Shown: positions 1 to 8,864 of the stretch, in pieces
Numbering within the stretch: the stretch's first letter is position 1
Layout of the letters: each line of letters opens with the position of its first letter
DNA from: Bacteroidia bacterium
GTDB lineage: Bacteria; Bacteroidota; Bacteroidia; Flavobacteriales; Flavobacteriaceae
Direction of reading: 5' to 3'
Assembly: GCA_030427735.1 (NCBI GenBank)
Contig: JAUIBP010000008.1
Span: 62,001 to 126,000, forward strand
DNA length: 64,000 nt
Notes under the pieces: generated by a model
What the model was told of the DNA's origin: nothing
What the model saw: the letters and a program-made list of their open reading frames with translations, nothing else
Databases searched by the model: none
Made by a program: the position numbers and the translations under genes

Positions 1-53
1 AGGTCTTTAATCATTTTAATTGCTGTTGTCGATTTTATTTTTATAGTTTTCAT
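1..53 (-). CDS. Partial hypothetical protein, N-terminal end only
   Basis: Reading leftward from an ATG at 53-51 there is an open frame of 17 complete codons that runs off the left edge. The residues are basic and polar (MKTIKIKSTTAIKMIKDL). Too little is present to assign a family. It could be a real gene start or chance; the gene-free sequence just upstream slightly favours a start here. Confidence 0.3.
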   Translation of the reverse strand, partial: MKTIKIKSTTAIKMIKD

Positions 54-115
54 GAGGTCGTTTTTAAGGTTAAATACTTATGAATAATACACTTTAAGTC
101 TGTTGGTTTTAAGAC

Positions 116-253
116 TTATTTTGTTTCTAGATCGCTAACAATTCTTGGTTGATTGTCGATTCTGCTAATGATATTGTTTAAATTAATTGATTTAAAAAAG
201 GACTTCTTTCGTACTTGTCCTACACGTGCATTCTGATCTGAAGTGGGTTTCAT
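116..253 (-). CDS. Possible small hypothetical protein (45 aa)
   Basis: An open frame from an ATG at 253 encodes a basic, polar 45-residue peptide with no signal peptide, membrane segment or motif I recognise. The frame extends to a TTG at 325, but that start is less likely. It lies on the same strand as the partial gene at the left edge. No family is recognised and it may be non-coding. Confidence 0.2.
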   Translation of the reverse strand: MKPTSDQNARVGQVRKKSFFKSINLNNIISRIDNQPRIVSDLETK

Positions 254-463
254 ATAGTTATTTTTATTTAATGGTTTTTTGATATTCCAAAATTCGAAAA
301 ATAGAACACGTTTTGTCTTACACAATTTTTAAATAGTGTTATATAATTTTTCGATTTCTAATAAATCAGCGTGTTTACGCCCTTGTTTTATTAAAATTAT
401 GTTAACGAAACAGCGGGGTGTTAAGATTCTTTTAAGAAGTGATGGGGTAGAAAAAAACAAAGA

Positions 464-590
464 GAGGCTGTTTAAAAATTAACTTTTCGTCAATCTGAAT
501 TTATTTCAGATTCTCATAATTATTTATTTTCAATATGATAAGATTCTGTGTCAGGAACAGAATGACGTATTTTAATTTTTAAACAGCCTC
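464..590. repeat. MITE-like element with 19-bp perfect terminal inverted repeats
   Basis: Positions 464-482 and 572-590 are exact reverse complements (outer end GAGGCTGTTTAAAAATTAA). Inside lie two smaller hairpins: 492-499 with 505-512, and 543-549 with 557-563. The inner units are themselves imperfect reverse complements of each other, sharing CGTCA-TCTG cores. There is no open reading frame. This nested layout is typical of non-autonomous mobile repeats and REP-like elements. It fills most of the gene-free stretch 326-652, and I see nothing else in that stretch. Confidence 0.6.
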
Positions 591-652
591 TTTTTCTAAA
601 TTATTTTAAGAGGGAGTTTATGCGCTTTAAGCAGATGAAAGTTGTAACGCAG

Positions 653-1099
653 TTACAGACGCATAATAAAATTATCTTTATTAAGATTAGATGTGTTGTA
701 CTGCCAATTAATTTGAAGCACTTTTTCTATTACCGATTTTAGTTTCGAAAAATCGGTAGGTTTATTGATGTAAATGTTAGCACCGTTTACAAACGTATCG
801 TGGATGTCGGATTCTGATGATGAGGTAGAATATATGGCTACCGATAAGTCGCTTAAATGATTGCAACTTCTAATTTCCTGTAAACATTCTAAGCCGTTTT
901 TAACAGGCATGTTTAAATCTAAAAATACCACTTGCGGTAAACTGATGTTAGGAGCGTTCAGGAAATCCATAAACTTTTGGCCATTTTCGAACAAAAATAA
1001 TTTTGTTTGAATTTCTATTTGTTCAATGGCTTCTTTAAATAGAAAACGATCGTCTTCGTCGTCGTCTACCAGGGCAATATTCAAGGCTTTTAGACTCAT
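653..1099 (-). CDS. Single-domain response regulator (CheY/Rcp1-like)
   Basis: The 148-residue protein is one receiver domain and nothing more. The acidic cluster is at D12-D14, the phospho-acceptor is D61 in LDLNMP, the conserved Ser/Thr follows in IYSTSS, and the switch lysine is in NKP near residue 115. There is no DNA-binding output domain, so it probably acts by protein contact or phosphorelay. It lies 131 bp downstream of the PAS histidine kinase on the same strand, which is its probable partner. Rcp1-type receivers are often paired with multi-PAS or phytochrome-like kinases. Confidence 0.9.
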   Translation of the reverse strand: MSLKALNIALVDDDEDDRFLFKEAIEQIEIQTKLFLFENGQKFMDFLNAPNISLPQVVFLDLNMPVKNGLECLQEIRSCNHLSDLSVAIYSTSSSESDIHDTFVNGANIYINKPTDFSKLKSVIEKVLQINWQYNTSNLNKDNFIMRL

Positions 1100-1230
1100 A
1101 AATGTGTGTAAATTTCTAATTTCAAGACTCTAGTCTTCAAAAGAAATTTTTTAATGACATTAATATTTCGTTTTGAGTAGAAAATAGCAAGTAAACTTAC
1201 GACTTTTTTACTTCTGTTTGCGAAAAATAA

Positions 1231-4062
1231 TTAATTAAAAACACTTTTGTCTGTAGGAATATAAATGTTAAAGGTTGCACCTTCGTTTTCTTGCCCATCT
1301 GCAACAATATATCCTTCGTGGTTTTCTACTATTTTTTTTACGATTGCCAGGCCAATTCCAGTACCTTCGTAAGCCGTTCGGGTGTGCAAACGTTCAAACA
1401 CTTCGAAAATTTGTTCGCCATATTTCGGATCGAACCCAATACCATTATCGCTTACAACTATATGGCAATATTCGGCCTGAGGTTTAAGTTGTTTCCTATT
1501 AAATGTAGCGCCAGAATCTATTACACTCTTTATTTTTATAACTGGAGGCACATCTTGTTTTGCAAATTTTATGGAGTTGCTTATTAAATTATTAAAAAGC
1601 TGGATGAATTGAAACGGAATGATATGCGCCGTGCATAAATTATCTACTTCTAAAGTCACGTTGTTGTCTTGAAGTAATTCCTTTAAGTCGATTTTCACTT
1701 CGTTTATAATGTCGTTTAAATCGGTTTTCTCGAAACTGCGTACCGAGGTGTTGGTTCTGGAATAGGTAAGCAAATCTTTAATTAGCGTTTGCATACGTTC
1801 TGCTGCATTGAGCATGCGATTAAAATATTGTGTGCCAGTAACAGAAAGATTGTCTTTTTCGAGATCTAAAATACGCGACGAAAAAATCTGAATTTTACGC
1901 AAAGGTTCTTGTAAATCGTGACTGGAAATATAAGCGAACGATTGTAATTCTTCATTCATGCGTTGTAGTTCTTCAACAGAATTTTCTAGTTTTATATTGG
2001 TTTCTTCCAGCAATTTGGTGCGCTCGTGTACTTGGCGTTCTAGCTCTTGTAAGAACATTTTTTGATCCTGAATATCGGTACTTGTACCTACCCAGCGCTG
2101 TATATTCCCTTTGTCGTCGCGTTGTGGTATGGCGCGGCTTAATTGCCATCTATAAGTGCCATCGTAACGTTTGAAGCGATGTTCAAATAAATAATCTTGA
2201 CCTGTATTTATAGCTTGTTGCCAAAGTTTCGTGTTTTCGGCTCTGTCGTCGGGGTGTACAATATCTAACCAATGTTCAGGGTTTAGAGTCTCTTTAGTTA
2301 GCCCAGTATAGTCGTAAACGGTCTGGTTGTAGTAGTTTAATGTGCCGTCTGGTGTAGCAGTCCAAATTTTTTGTGGCATAGAATCGGCAAGTAACCTAAA
2401 TTTCGCTTCGCTTTCTATTAAACGTTGTTGGTTGTTTCTTTCTGTGGTAATATCGCGAAGCGTGCCAATTATTTTATCAGGTTGCCCGTTGTCGTCGTAT
2501 AATATTTTACCTTGTTTTCTTATCCATAGGTGTTTTCCCGTTGCACCGTAGGCTTTAACTTCGGAAAAATAGGAACCAGTTTTTAGACCGGCTTCAAAGG
2601 CAGGAAGTAAAATGTTTTTTAGGTCTTTGCGGTTAACATGCTTACGAATGGTTTCGTGGGTAAGTTTTGTGTTTTCTGAATACCCAAATATTAGGGGTAA
2701 TTTTTTACTATGAGATATTTCCGATGATTTTAAATCGAGTTCCCATGTGGCTATTTGCGCTGCTTCGGTGGCTATTCTTAAGCGGGTCTCGGCTTGCTCT
2801 ATTTTTTGTCTTGACAATATGTTTTCGGTAACATTTATGGCGGTAACTAAGATGCCTGTTACGTTTTTTTGACTATTTAATATGGGAGAATAATCAAAAT
2901 CGAAATAAAGTTTTCTGCTACCTTCTTCATTTTCAATAATGGCAACCGATTCTTTTTCGCTGTAGGCGATACCTGTTTTAAAAACTTTATCTAATAATTG
3001 TGGGTATTTTTGTGATTTTAATTCCGGAAAGGCTTTAGTTAAAGGTTTATTTATTAGTTCTGCTTCACTTTTTTTCCAGATGTCATTAATCATTGTTTTA
3101 TTAGCCATGGTAATTACATGGTTCTCACCATGAAAAACGGCTATCGGAATAGGGCTTTGTAAAATAAATTTCTTGAACTTATTTTCACTTTCTAATAATT
3201 GTTTTTTGGTTATTACAGATTCTGAAACTTCTGTTGCAGCTATAATACAACCCGTAATATCACCGTTTTCGTTTTTTAAAGGTTCGGCTAAAATGTTATA
3301 GTATAAGGGGGCGTTTTTAGACTGAATACTGTTTGTTATGGTAATTTCTGGCGCCTGAAAACTTTCTCCAGATGTTAATACTTGTTTTATAGCCGATTTT
3401 AAGTCAATGCTGCAATTGGGTAAAGCAATGTCTACATGTTCACCTATATAATTGTCGCTTTTATGTGGCAGTATGTTTTTGAATTTACTGTTTATAACAT
3501 CTATAATTAGTTGTGACGAAACTATTAATACGCCTAACGGTGCTTGGCGAATGGTATTATTAAAGCGCTTTGTTAAATGCTCGGCATGCGTTTGGGCCTG
3601 TAGCATTTCTGTTTGGTCTATGGCTGTAACCATAATACCATCAATTTGATTTGCAGATTGAAATAGCGGTTGTGTTGTGAATGAAAAATATGCCGTTTTT
3701 TGTTCTGGACGTTGTACAGCTTGTAAATTTAAACACTCTGTATTTTGTGTTTGATAAGTTGCTGTAATGCACGTTTGAAGTTGATGGTCTAGATTCGTAT
3801 TGTTAATAGGTTTTCCTAAGTTATAAAAATCAGGATCATTAATAAGTCCTTGTGTTATGCATGCTTCGTTATACAAAACAATCAACGCTTTGCCCCAGCA
3901 TAATAACATAGGGGTTGGTGATTGTAAAATGAGATTTAAAGAAAATATAAGGTTGGGCGGCCAGTGTTTTAATTCGCCTAAGGGTGTGTTTTTCCAGTGT
4001 TTTGAAAGATACAGGTTTTGAAAATCTGTGGTGGCAACTAGTGCATTTGTAGGTGCTGGCAT
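1231..4062 (-). CDS. Multi-PAS sensor histidine kinase
   Basis: A 943-residue soluble kinase with no clear membrane segment. Several PAS/PAC units fill roughly residues 30-680; the last contains the typical PAC ending WVGTSTDIQDQK. A coiled-coil linker follows, then a HisKA domain with the phospho-accepting H715 in SSHDLQEP. The HATPase domain has an N box (NLISNSIKFA), G1 box (DNGIGF) and G2 box (GTGIGLAIVKKIV). It has no receiver domain of its own, and the CheY-like gene at 653-1099 is the likely target. The signal sensed is unknown. Confidence 0.92.
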   Translation of the reverse strand: MPAPTNALVATTDFQNLYLSKHWKNTPLGELKHWPPNLIFSLNLILQSPTPMLLCWGKALIVLYNEACITQGLINDPDFYNLGKPINNTNLDHQLQTCITATYQTQNTECLNLQAVQRPEQKTAYFSFTTQPLFQSANQIDGIMVTAIDQTEMLQAQTHAEHLTKRFNNTIRQAPLGVLIVSSQLIIDVINSKFKNILPHKSDNYIGEHVDIALPNCSIDLKSAIKQVLTSGESFQAPEITITNSIQSKNAPLYYNILAEPLKNENGDITGCIIAATEVSESVITKKQLLESENKFKKFILQSPIPIAVFHGENHVITMANKTMINDIWKKSEAELINKPLTKAFPELKSQKYPQLLDKVFKTGIAYSEKESVAIIENEEGSRKLYFDFDYSPILNSQKNVTGILVTAINVTENILSRQKIEQAETRLRIATEAAQIATWELDLKSSEISHSKKLPLIFGYSENTKLTHETIRKHVNRKDLKNILLPAFEAGLKTGSYFSEVKAYGATGKHLWIRKQGKILYDDNGQPDKIIGTLRDITTERNNQQRLIESEAKFRLLADSMPQKIWTATPDGTLNYYNQTVYDYTGLTKETLNPEHWLDIVHPDDRAENTKLWQQAINTGQDYLFEHRFKRYDGTYRWQLSRAIPQRDDKGNIQRWVGTSTDIQDQKMFLQELERQVHERTKLLEETNIKLENSVEELQRMNEELQSFAYISSHDLQEPLRKIQIFSSRILDLEKDNLSVTGTQYFNRMLNAAERMQTLIKDLLTYSRTNTSVRSFEKTDLNDIINEVKIDLKELLQDNNVTLEVDNLCTAHIIPFQFIQLFNNLISNSIKFAKQDVPPVIKIKSVIDSGATFNRKQLKPQAEYCHIVVSDNGIGFDPKYGEQIFEVFERLHTRTAYEGTGIGLAIVKKIVENHEGYIVADGQENEGATFNIYIPTDKSVFN

Positions 4063-4240
4063 AGTAAAAAGCGTAACGCATACGATTATAACACGGTTTA
4101 AAAAAAGAGATTTATAAGAAGGAAGTTCAATTAGTTATAAAACTATTATTTAAAAAACTAATCGCTTTTAACTTTTAAGATTTATAAAAAGGTACTTGTT
4201 TTTAGACCGTGTTTATTATTGATATTTTTGTATAAATGTA

Positions 4241-4540
4241 CTAAAAGGTTCGCATTTGGGCTTTGCGTTTTTCTAATTGTGTTTCGATATTGTTAGCCGA
4301 TTTTGTAATGGCTTGTTCTATAGACGCTTCGTTAGTTGCTGCAAAAAGCCTTGGTCCCGGTGCACTAATTCGTATTTCGCAGATATTTTCTAGTTCGTCC
4401 GATCTGTTTTCAACTTTAAAAAACACATCGGCGCCTGTAATAAAAGGATATTTAATGCTTAAAGGATTTAAATGTTCTTCTATTAAATATTCAAAATAAT
4501 TATTTCGTGTAATATTAACGTATTCATATCGTATATCCAT
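4241..4540 (-). CDS. HPF/RaiA-family ribosome-associated factor
   Basis: The 99-residue protein has the size and beta-alpha layout of the short hibernation promoting factor family, which binds the 30S subunit and silences or dimerises ribosomes in stationary phase. The pattern includes an N-terminal strand, VFFKVENRSD, then CEIRISAPG and a helix with EQAITKSANNIETQLEKRK near the C terminus. Its start lies only 5 bp after the VOC gene stop, so the two probably share a transcript. Short versus long HPF type cannot be separated by function from sequence alone. Confidence 0.8.
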   Translation of the reverse strand: MDIRYEYVNITRNNYFEYLIEEHLNPLSIKYPFITGADVFFKVENRSDELENICEIRISAPGPRLFAATNEASIEQAITKSANNIETQLEKRKAQMRTF

Positions 4541-4545
4541 TATTG

Positions 4546-4950
4546 TTAAAGTTTACAGTTAATCATCCAGTTTGTACCATATTTATCTCTAAGTCTGGCG
4601 TACAGGGCATTCCAATTCGTTTCGGAAAGTTTGTGTTGAATTTGACCGTCTTTACTGAGCTTGTCGTAAAGAGCTTTAGTAGTTTCTTCTTGGTCTAAAT
4701 CTACACTTAAATGAATGTTGTTGCCTTGTGTTAATGGCGTATCTGGGGCGGCATCGTAAGCCATAATGTGTATGCCTTTGCCAACAAGCTCGGCATGTTG
4801 TAGTTTATCGCGATAGTTTTCAGGAATGTCTGCTTTGGCATTCTTATAAGTTTGTTTGTTTTTAATTTCGGCATTAAAACAATCTGCATAAAAATTTAGG
4901 GCTTCTAAACAGTTACCAGAAAATGCAAGATATGCTTGTGTCTTCATCAT
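4546..4950 (-). CDS. VOC family protein (PhnB-like)
   Basis: A 134-residue vicinal-oxygen-chelate fold protein of the PhnB/3-demethylubiquinone methyltransferase-like group. It opens with the typical AYLAFSGNCLEALNFYADCF, has HIMAYD and the paired NNIHLSVDLD strand in the middle, and ends YGTNWMINC, as family members do. The group's enzymatic role is generally unproven. It is first gene of a two-gene unit with the HPF-like gene. Confidence 0.85.
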   Translation of the reverse strand: MMKTQAYLAFSGNCLEALNFYADCFNAEIKNKQTYKNAKADIPENYRDKLQHAELVGKGIHIMAYDAAPDTPLTQGNNIHLSVDLDQEETTKALYDKLSKDGQIQHKLSETNWNALYARLRDKYGTNWMINCKL

Positions 4951-5132
4951 AGTTTAATTTTAAATTGTATACATCAAATTTATGGCTTAATCAAAACTAT
5001 TATTAACCGAAACCGTTTTTTGGCGTGCTTTATTCGATTATAATGATATTTGTTTTGAGTTATTGATTTTTGCATTCTGGCACTGTTTGCTAGAGTTAAA
5101 ATGTTAATTTAAGCTTTAAAATTTATGTTAAT

Positions 5133-6041
5133 ATGAAAGATACTGCACTTAAAAAATTACCAATTAAAGCGTTACCTAAATTGCTAAAACAAACTTTTAT
5201 GCGCTGGTTAGATAGCGACCCTTGGCGGTTAAGTGCTATAATTGCGTATTATACAGTGTTGTCTTTGCCAGCACTTTTAGTAATTATTATAAATAGTATA
5301 GGTGCCCTTTGGGGCGAAGATATTGTACAGGGAAAATTAACTCAAGAATTTTCGGCAGTTTTGGGCGTTAATGCGGCAGAGTCTATTAAAACCATGATTA
5401 CAGAAACACAACAAGCCGATAAAAATTTAATTTCTACAATTATTGGTGTGGCCACTTTGTTGTTTGGTTCTACTGGAGTGTTTTATCATTTGCAATTGTC
5501 GTTAAACGAAATTTGGGGCTTACAGGCCAACCCCACAAATTCTATTAATATTTGGGGCATGATTAAAAGTAGGGCTAGGGGTTTTGCTTTTATATTGGTA
5601 ATAGGTTTTTTACTATTAATAAGTTTGGTGGTATCTACAGGTATTTCTTTATTAAATGGTTATATAAAATCGATGTTTCCAGATGTTGTGTTGTATGCGG
5701 CTTATGTGTTCGATTTTATTTTATCTCTGGCTATTGTAGCTACTTTATTTGCCTTGATGTTTAAATATTTACCCGATGCAATTATTAAATGGCGTAGTGT
5801 TTGGGTAGGCGGTTTTTTAACAGCTTTATTATTTGTTTTAGGGCAATCGTTACTTGGCTTTTATTTTGGAACGTCTAATCCAGGATCTACTTACGGTGCT
5901 GCGGGTACTGTGGTGCTTATTTTATTATGGGTGTCGTATTCGTGTTTAATATTGTTTTTTGGAGCACAGTTTACTTGGGTGTACTCTAATTATTTAGGAA
6001 TAGGAGTAGCGCCCAACAGTCATGCTGTTAAAGCAGAATAA
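5133..6041 (+). CDS. YihY/BrkB family inner-membrane protein
   Basis: The 302-residue protein has about six hydrophobic membrane spans. It carries family signatures: an N-terminal DPWRLSAIIAYYTVLSLPAL segment, a middle FGSTGVFYHLQLSLNEIWG region, and a C-terminal YGAAGTVVLILLWVSYSCLI segment. This family was once called ribonuclease BN, which is wrong; its role in the membrane is unknown. It is transcribed alone and divergently from the VOC-HPF pair. Confidence 0.9.
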   Translation: MKDTALKKLPIKALPKLLKQTFMRWLDSDPWRLSAIIAYYTVLSLPALLVIIINSIGALWGEDIVQGKLTQEFSAVLGVNAAESIKTMITETQQADKNLISTIIGVATLLFGSTGVFYHLQLSLNEIWGLQANPTNSINIWGMIKSRARGFAFILVIGFLLLISLVVSTGISLLNGYIKSMFPDVVLYAAYVFDFILSLAIVATLFALMFKYLPDAIIKWRSVWVGGFLTALLFVLGQSLLGFYFGTSNPGSTYGAAGTVVLILLWVSYSCLILFFGAQFTWVYSNYLGIGVAPNSHAVKAE

Positions 6042-6044
6042 AAA

Positions 6045-6071
6045 AGCGATTGCCCTTATTGGACAATCGCT
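6045..6071 (-). terminator. Rho-independent terminator for the beta-barrel gene
   Basis: An 8-bp perfect stem (AGCGATTG at 6045-6052, CAATCGCT at 6064-6071). Read on the minus strand it is followed by a run of T, so it serves the gene ending at 6099. It lies 4 bp past the stop of the YihY gene, which may share it. Confidence 0.75.
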
Positions 6072-6098
6072 CGTGCTAAGATTTATGTGTTACAGGTG

Positions 6099-6695
6099 TT
6101 AGAACATGTAGCCTATATTTACAGAAAATACAGAGTTATGAATATCTACATCTTTTATGATGTCGGAAAACCCATAGGTATAACGTCCCTGAATAAAGAA
6201 GTTGTTTTGGAATTTGTATTCTAATCCGGTGGCTATTTGCATGTCGAAATCTTCAATAGCATCGGTATCGAAATCGCCGCCGTCGCTATTTGGGTCAAAA
6301 TCGATTTCTTCGTTTACTTTAAATCCGAATTGCGGTCCAACCTGAATGTTTAAGCCTTCAATAACATACACTTTTAACAGTACAGGCACTTGAATATAAT
6401 CGAGTTGAAACTCGGCGTCGCGTTGGTCGGGTTCATCTGTAATATCGAATCCTTGCCCAGAATAGAATACTTCAGGTTGTAATGAAATTCTATCGGCTAT
6501 TGGGGCTTCGAGCACCAAACCAGCATTAAAACTGGTTCTGTGGTCTGGGTCGTCAAAATAATCACCTGTTACAGTGGCAAAATTTACACCACCTTTAATT
6601 CCGAATTGTAGGTCTTGAGACCAATTTTGTGCCATGGCTACAGTCGATGCCATACAGGCAAATGCTATTAATACTAACTGTTTTTTCATCATCAT
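6099..6695 (-). CDS. Outer-membrane beta-barrel protein (PorT-like fold)
   Basis: A small porin-family protein. An N-terminal signal peptide ends in VAMAQ, followed by FGIKGGVNFATVTGD, the usual first strand of the family. Alternating hydrophobic strands continue to the terminal aromatic residue in SVNIGYMF. The frame extends upstream to 6728, but that adds eleven charged residues before the signal peptide; the ATG at 6695, or the two ATGs just after it, is the more plausible start. A role beyond envelope structure cannot be inferred. Confidence 0.85.
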   Translation of the reverse strand: MMMKKQLVLIAFACMASTVAMAQNWSQDLQFGIKGGVNFATVTGDYFDDPDHRTSFNAGLVLEAPIADRISLQPEVFYSGQGFDITDEPDQRDAEFQLDYIQVPVLLKVYVIEGLNIQVGPQFGFKVNEEIDFDPNSDGGDFDTDAIEDFDMQIATGLEYKFQNNFFIQGRYTYGFSDIIKDVDIHNSVFSVNIGYMF

Positions 6696-6902
6696 TTTGT
6701 TTTGATTATGTTTTAATTCTGACTTCAAAAGTAGGCGAGGACTTACATAGAAGTGTCTCTAAAAGATTAATTTTTTAACCCAATACGGTAACTTCAATTG
6801 TTTGAAAGGGTTACATCAAGTGCTTGGTGTTAGTGATAATGTTATAGCATAGATGACGTATCAAAATAGTTAATGTGTTTTCGATGTTTATTGAATGAAA
6901 AA

Positions 6903-6935
6903 GCCGTATTCAAAACAATATGTCCTGAATACGGC
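6903..6935 (-). terminator. Rho-independent terminator of csbD-like gene
   Basis: A 10-bp perfect stem (GCCGTATTCA at 6903-6912, TGAATACGGC at 6926-6935). On the minus strand it is followed by TTTTT, about 40 bp past the stop of the CsbD-like gene. Confidence 0.8.
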
Positions 6936-6974
6936 ATCCCTCAATAAAACTAACTAAACTAACCTAATACGTTA

Positions 6975-7160
6975 TTACCAATTGTCGATTTCTTTTTTAA
7001 GTTCTTCTTTGGTTTTTCCTGTTTTTTCTTGGAGCTTTCCAACAAATTCGTCAAATTTTCCTTCGGCAAACGTTAAATCGTCGTCGCTTAATTCGCCATA
7101 TTTTTGTTTAAATGCTCCTTTTATTTGTTTCCATTTGCCTTCTAACTGATCGGAATTCAT
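6975..7160 (-). CDS. CsbD-family stress protein
   Basis: A 61-residue hydrophilic protein matching the CsbD family along its whole length: the opening MNSDQLEGKWKQIKGAFKQ, the central DDDLTFAEGKFDEFVGKLQ, and a lysine-rich helical end. In other bacteria members are induced by general stress, but the biochemical role is unknown. A long imperfect palindrome lies 47-97 bp upstream of the start, and a clear terminator follows, so it is a single-gene unit. Confidence 0.93.
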   Translation of the reverse strand: MNSDQLEGKWKQIKGAFKQKYGELSDDDLTFAEGKFDEFVGKLQEKTGKTKEELKKEIDNW

Positions 7161-7206
7161 AATGTTTTGTTTTAATTGTTATACTTAATGTTGTTTAAGT
7201 TTATTT

Positions 7207-7257
7207 TTCAAGATTAGCTTACAATGTAACTTAATGCAGTTGTAAGTTCATCTTGAA
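7207..7257. promoter_or_regulatory. 51-bp imperfect palindrome upstream of csbD-like gene
   Basis: Left arm 7207-7224 and right arm 7240-7257 match in 16 of 18 positions (TTCAAGAT and CTTACAA blocks with their complements), around a 15-nt loop. It lies in the 306-bp divergent region 7161-7466, between the CsbD-like gene and the Rho-N-like gene. It could be an operator or an mRNA leader hairpin. I see no other clear signal in that region. Confidence 0.5.
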
Positions 7258-7466
7258 TGTGTACTCAAAATTACAGCAAAAGGTATTGTTGTTTTGCCGC
7301 AATGCATTCTATAGTTAACGCAAACGCTTTTTTTGTTTTTAAATACTGATTTTGGAAGGCTTAAATAATCGTTTACGTATTACAGACAAGAATATTAGGT
7401 ATTGCATTAACTTATATTTAAGAGTTTTAAGACTTTTGTGTTGTAAGTATTAAAATTATTACGACG

Positions 7467-7706
7467 ATGGACAGACCAAGAATTAAAAATGAAGACCAAT
7501 ACGAAGCTTTAAGAGAGCAAGGGTATAGTAAAGAAAAATCGGCACGTATAGCGAATACACCTAATGCAGGTAAAACAGGCGGAAAAGCTAAACCGTATGA
7601 AGAACGTACCAAAGAAGCACTTTACAAACAAGCTAAAAAAGTGGGTATATCAGGACGTTCTAAAATGAACAAGAGCGAACTGATAGATGCTTTACGAAAT
7701 AATTAA
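7467..7706 (+). CDS. Small Rho-N/SAP-like protein (DUF7218 type)
   Basis: A 79-residue basic protein. The first half (YEALREQGYSKEKSARIAN followed by Gly-rich GKTGGKAKPY) is a conserved module found widely in small stress-cluster proteins. The second half (ALYKQAKKVGISGRSKMNKSELIDALR) has the helix-extended-helix shape of Rho N-terminal or SAP domains, which bind nucleic acid. Function is not established. It is divergent from the CsbD-like gene and 54 bp upstream of an AI-2E family gene. Confidence 0.8.
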   Translation: MDRPRIKNEDQYEALREQGYSKEKSARIANTPNAGKTGGKAKPYEERTKEALYKQAKKVGISGRSKMNKSELIDALRNN

Positions 7707-7760
7707 TTTAATTTTATAAGCAGAACCTTAACCAACTAACCGATTTAGCAACACACGTTT

Positions 7761-8798
7761 ATGACAAGAATTATTAGTCCGCAAATTATAAGACAAGTAT
7801 TTGTTTTACTATTAATAGTACTTATAGGAAGCCTTATTTTTATAGAAATGCTTCCGTATTTACCAGGCTTGTTAGGAGCTATAACTTTTTTTGTGCTGCT
7901 GCAACGGCCAATGGCGTATTTATTAAACAAAGGATGGAATGTTAATCTGGCAGCCATAGTTTTGCTATTTGGGTCGTTTATTGGCATACTAATTCCTATA
8001 ACAGCAGTGGTGTTGTTATTAGGTAAAAAGTTGAATAACGCCGTAGAAAAATCGGAATTACTAATACGTTCTATCAAAGAGCAGGTTATGGTTTGGGAAG
8101 ATCGTTTAGGGTATAGTTTTACCTCAAATTTAGATTTATCGACTGTACCCGCTTGGTTATCGGAAAATGTGCCGGACTTAGTAGGAAGTACGTTTAATAT
8201 GATGATATCTATAGCTATAATGTATGTAATGTTGTACTATATGCTAACTAACAAAGCAGCCTTAAAGCAAGCTTTGGTAGCTTATATACCTATTAGTCGC
8301 GATAATTTAAAGATTATTGGCCGTGATAGTTTGGCTATGGTAAAATCGAATGCCATAGGTATTCCTTTGGTTGCTTTTGCGCAAGGTGTCGTGGCATTAA
8401 TTGGATTTTTAATTTTTGATGTTAACGATCCGTTTTTTTGGGCCGTTATTGTGTTTATTGGTTCTATGATACCGTTTGTAGGTACTTTATTAGGAACCTT
8501 ACCTGTGTTCGCAATGACTTTAATACATGGCGATACGTATACCGCTTGGGCCATTTTAATTTATGGTATTGTGGTAATAGGATCGACCGATAATTTATTG
8601 CGGTTATTTATTTTAAAACGTCTAGACGATGTACATCCGTTAATTACTTTAATAGGTGTTATTATTGGTGTGCCTTTGTTCGGGTTTATAGGCTTGGTGT
8701 TTGGTCCTTTGCTTATTAGTTTGTTTTTGTTGATTCTTAGAATTTACAAAAAGAAATATGGAAAAGATGTAGGGATGGTTTCGCGTAAAAACTTGTAA
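7761..8798 (+). CDS. AI-2E family transporter (first copy)
   Basis: A 345-residue membrane protein with about eight spans and the family's arrangement: paired N-terminal helices, a soluble central segment (residues ~80-140), then a C-terminal membrane block. That block includes IGSMIPFVGTLLGTLPV, where the PFVG motif is diagnostic, and a VFGPLLISLFL ending. Members export diverse small molecules or ions (TqsA, PerM, Na+/H+ types), so the substrate is unknown. It is not a close duplicate of the other AI-2E protein at 27283-28317. Confidence 0.9.
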   Translation: MTRIISPQIIRQVFVLLLIVLIGSLIFIEMLPYLPGLLGAITFFVLLQRPMAYLLNKGWNVNLAAIVLLFGSFIGILIPITAVVLLLGKKLNNAVEKSELLIRSIKEQVMVWEDRLGYSFTSNLDLSTVPAWLSENVPDLVGSTFNMMISIAIMYVMLYYMLTNKAALKQALVAYIPISRDNLKIIGRDSLAMVKSNAIGIPLVAFAQGVVALIGFLIFDVNDPFFWAVIVFIGSMIPFVGTLLGTLPVFAMTLIHGDTYTAWAILIYGIVVIGSTDNLLRLFILKRLDDVHPLITLIGVIIGVPLFGFIGLVFGPLLISLFLLILRIYKKKYGKDVGMVSRKNL

Positions 8799-8864
8799 AT
8801 CGGTTAGTGAGTTTTAATACAACGCAATCTATTTAAAAATTACTATTGAAGAAAAAATACAATT

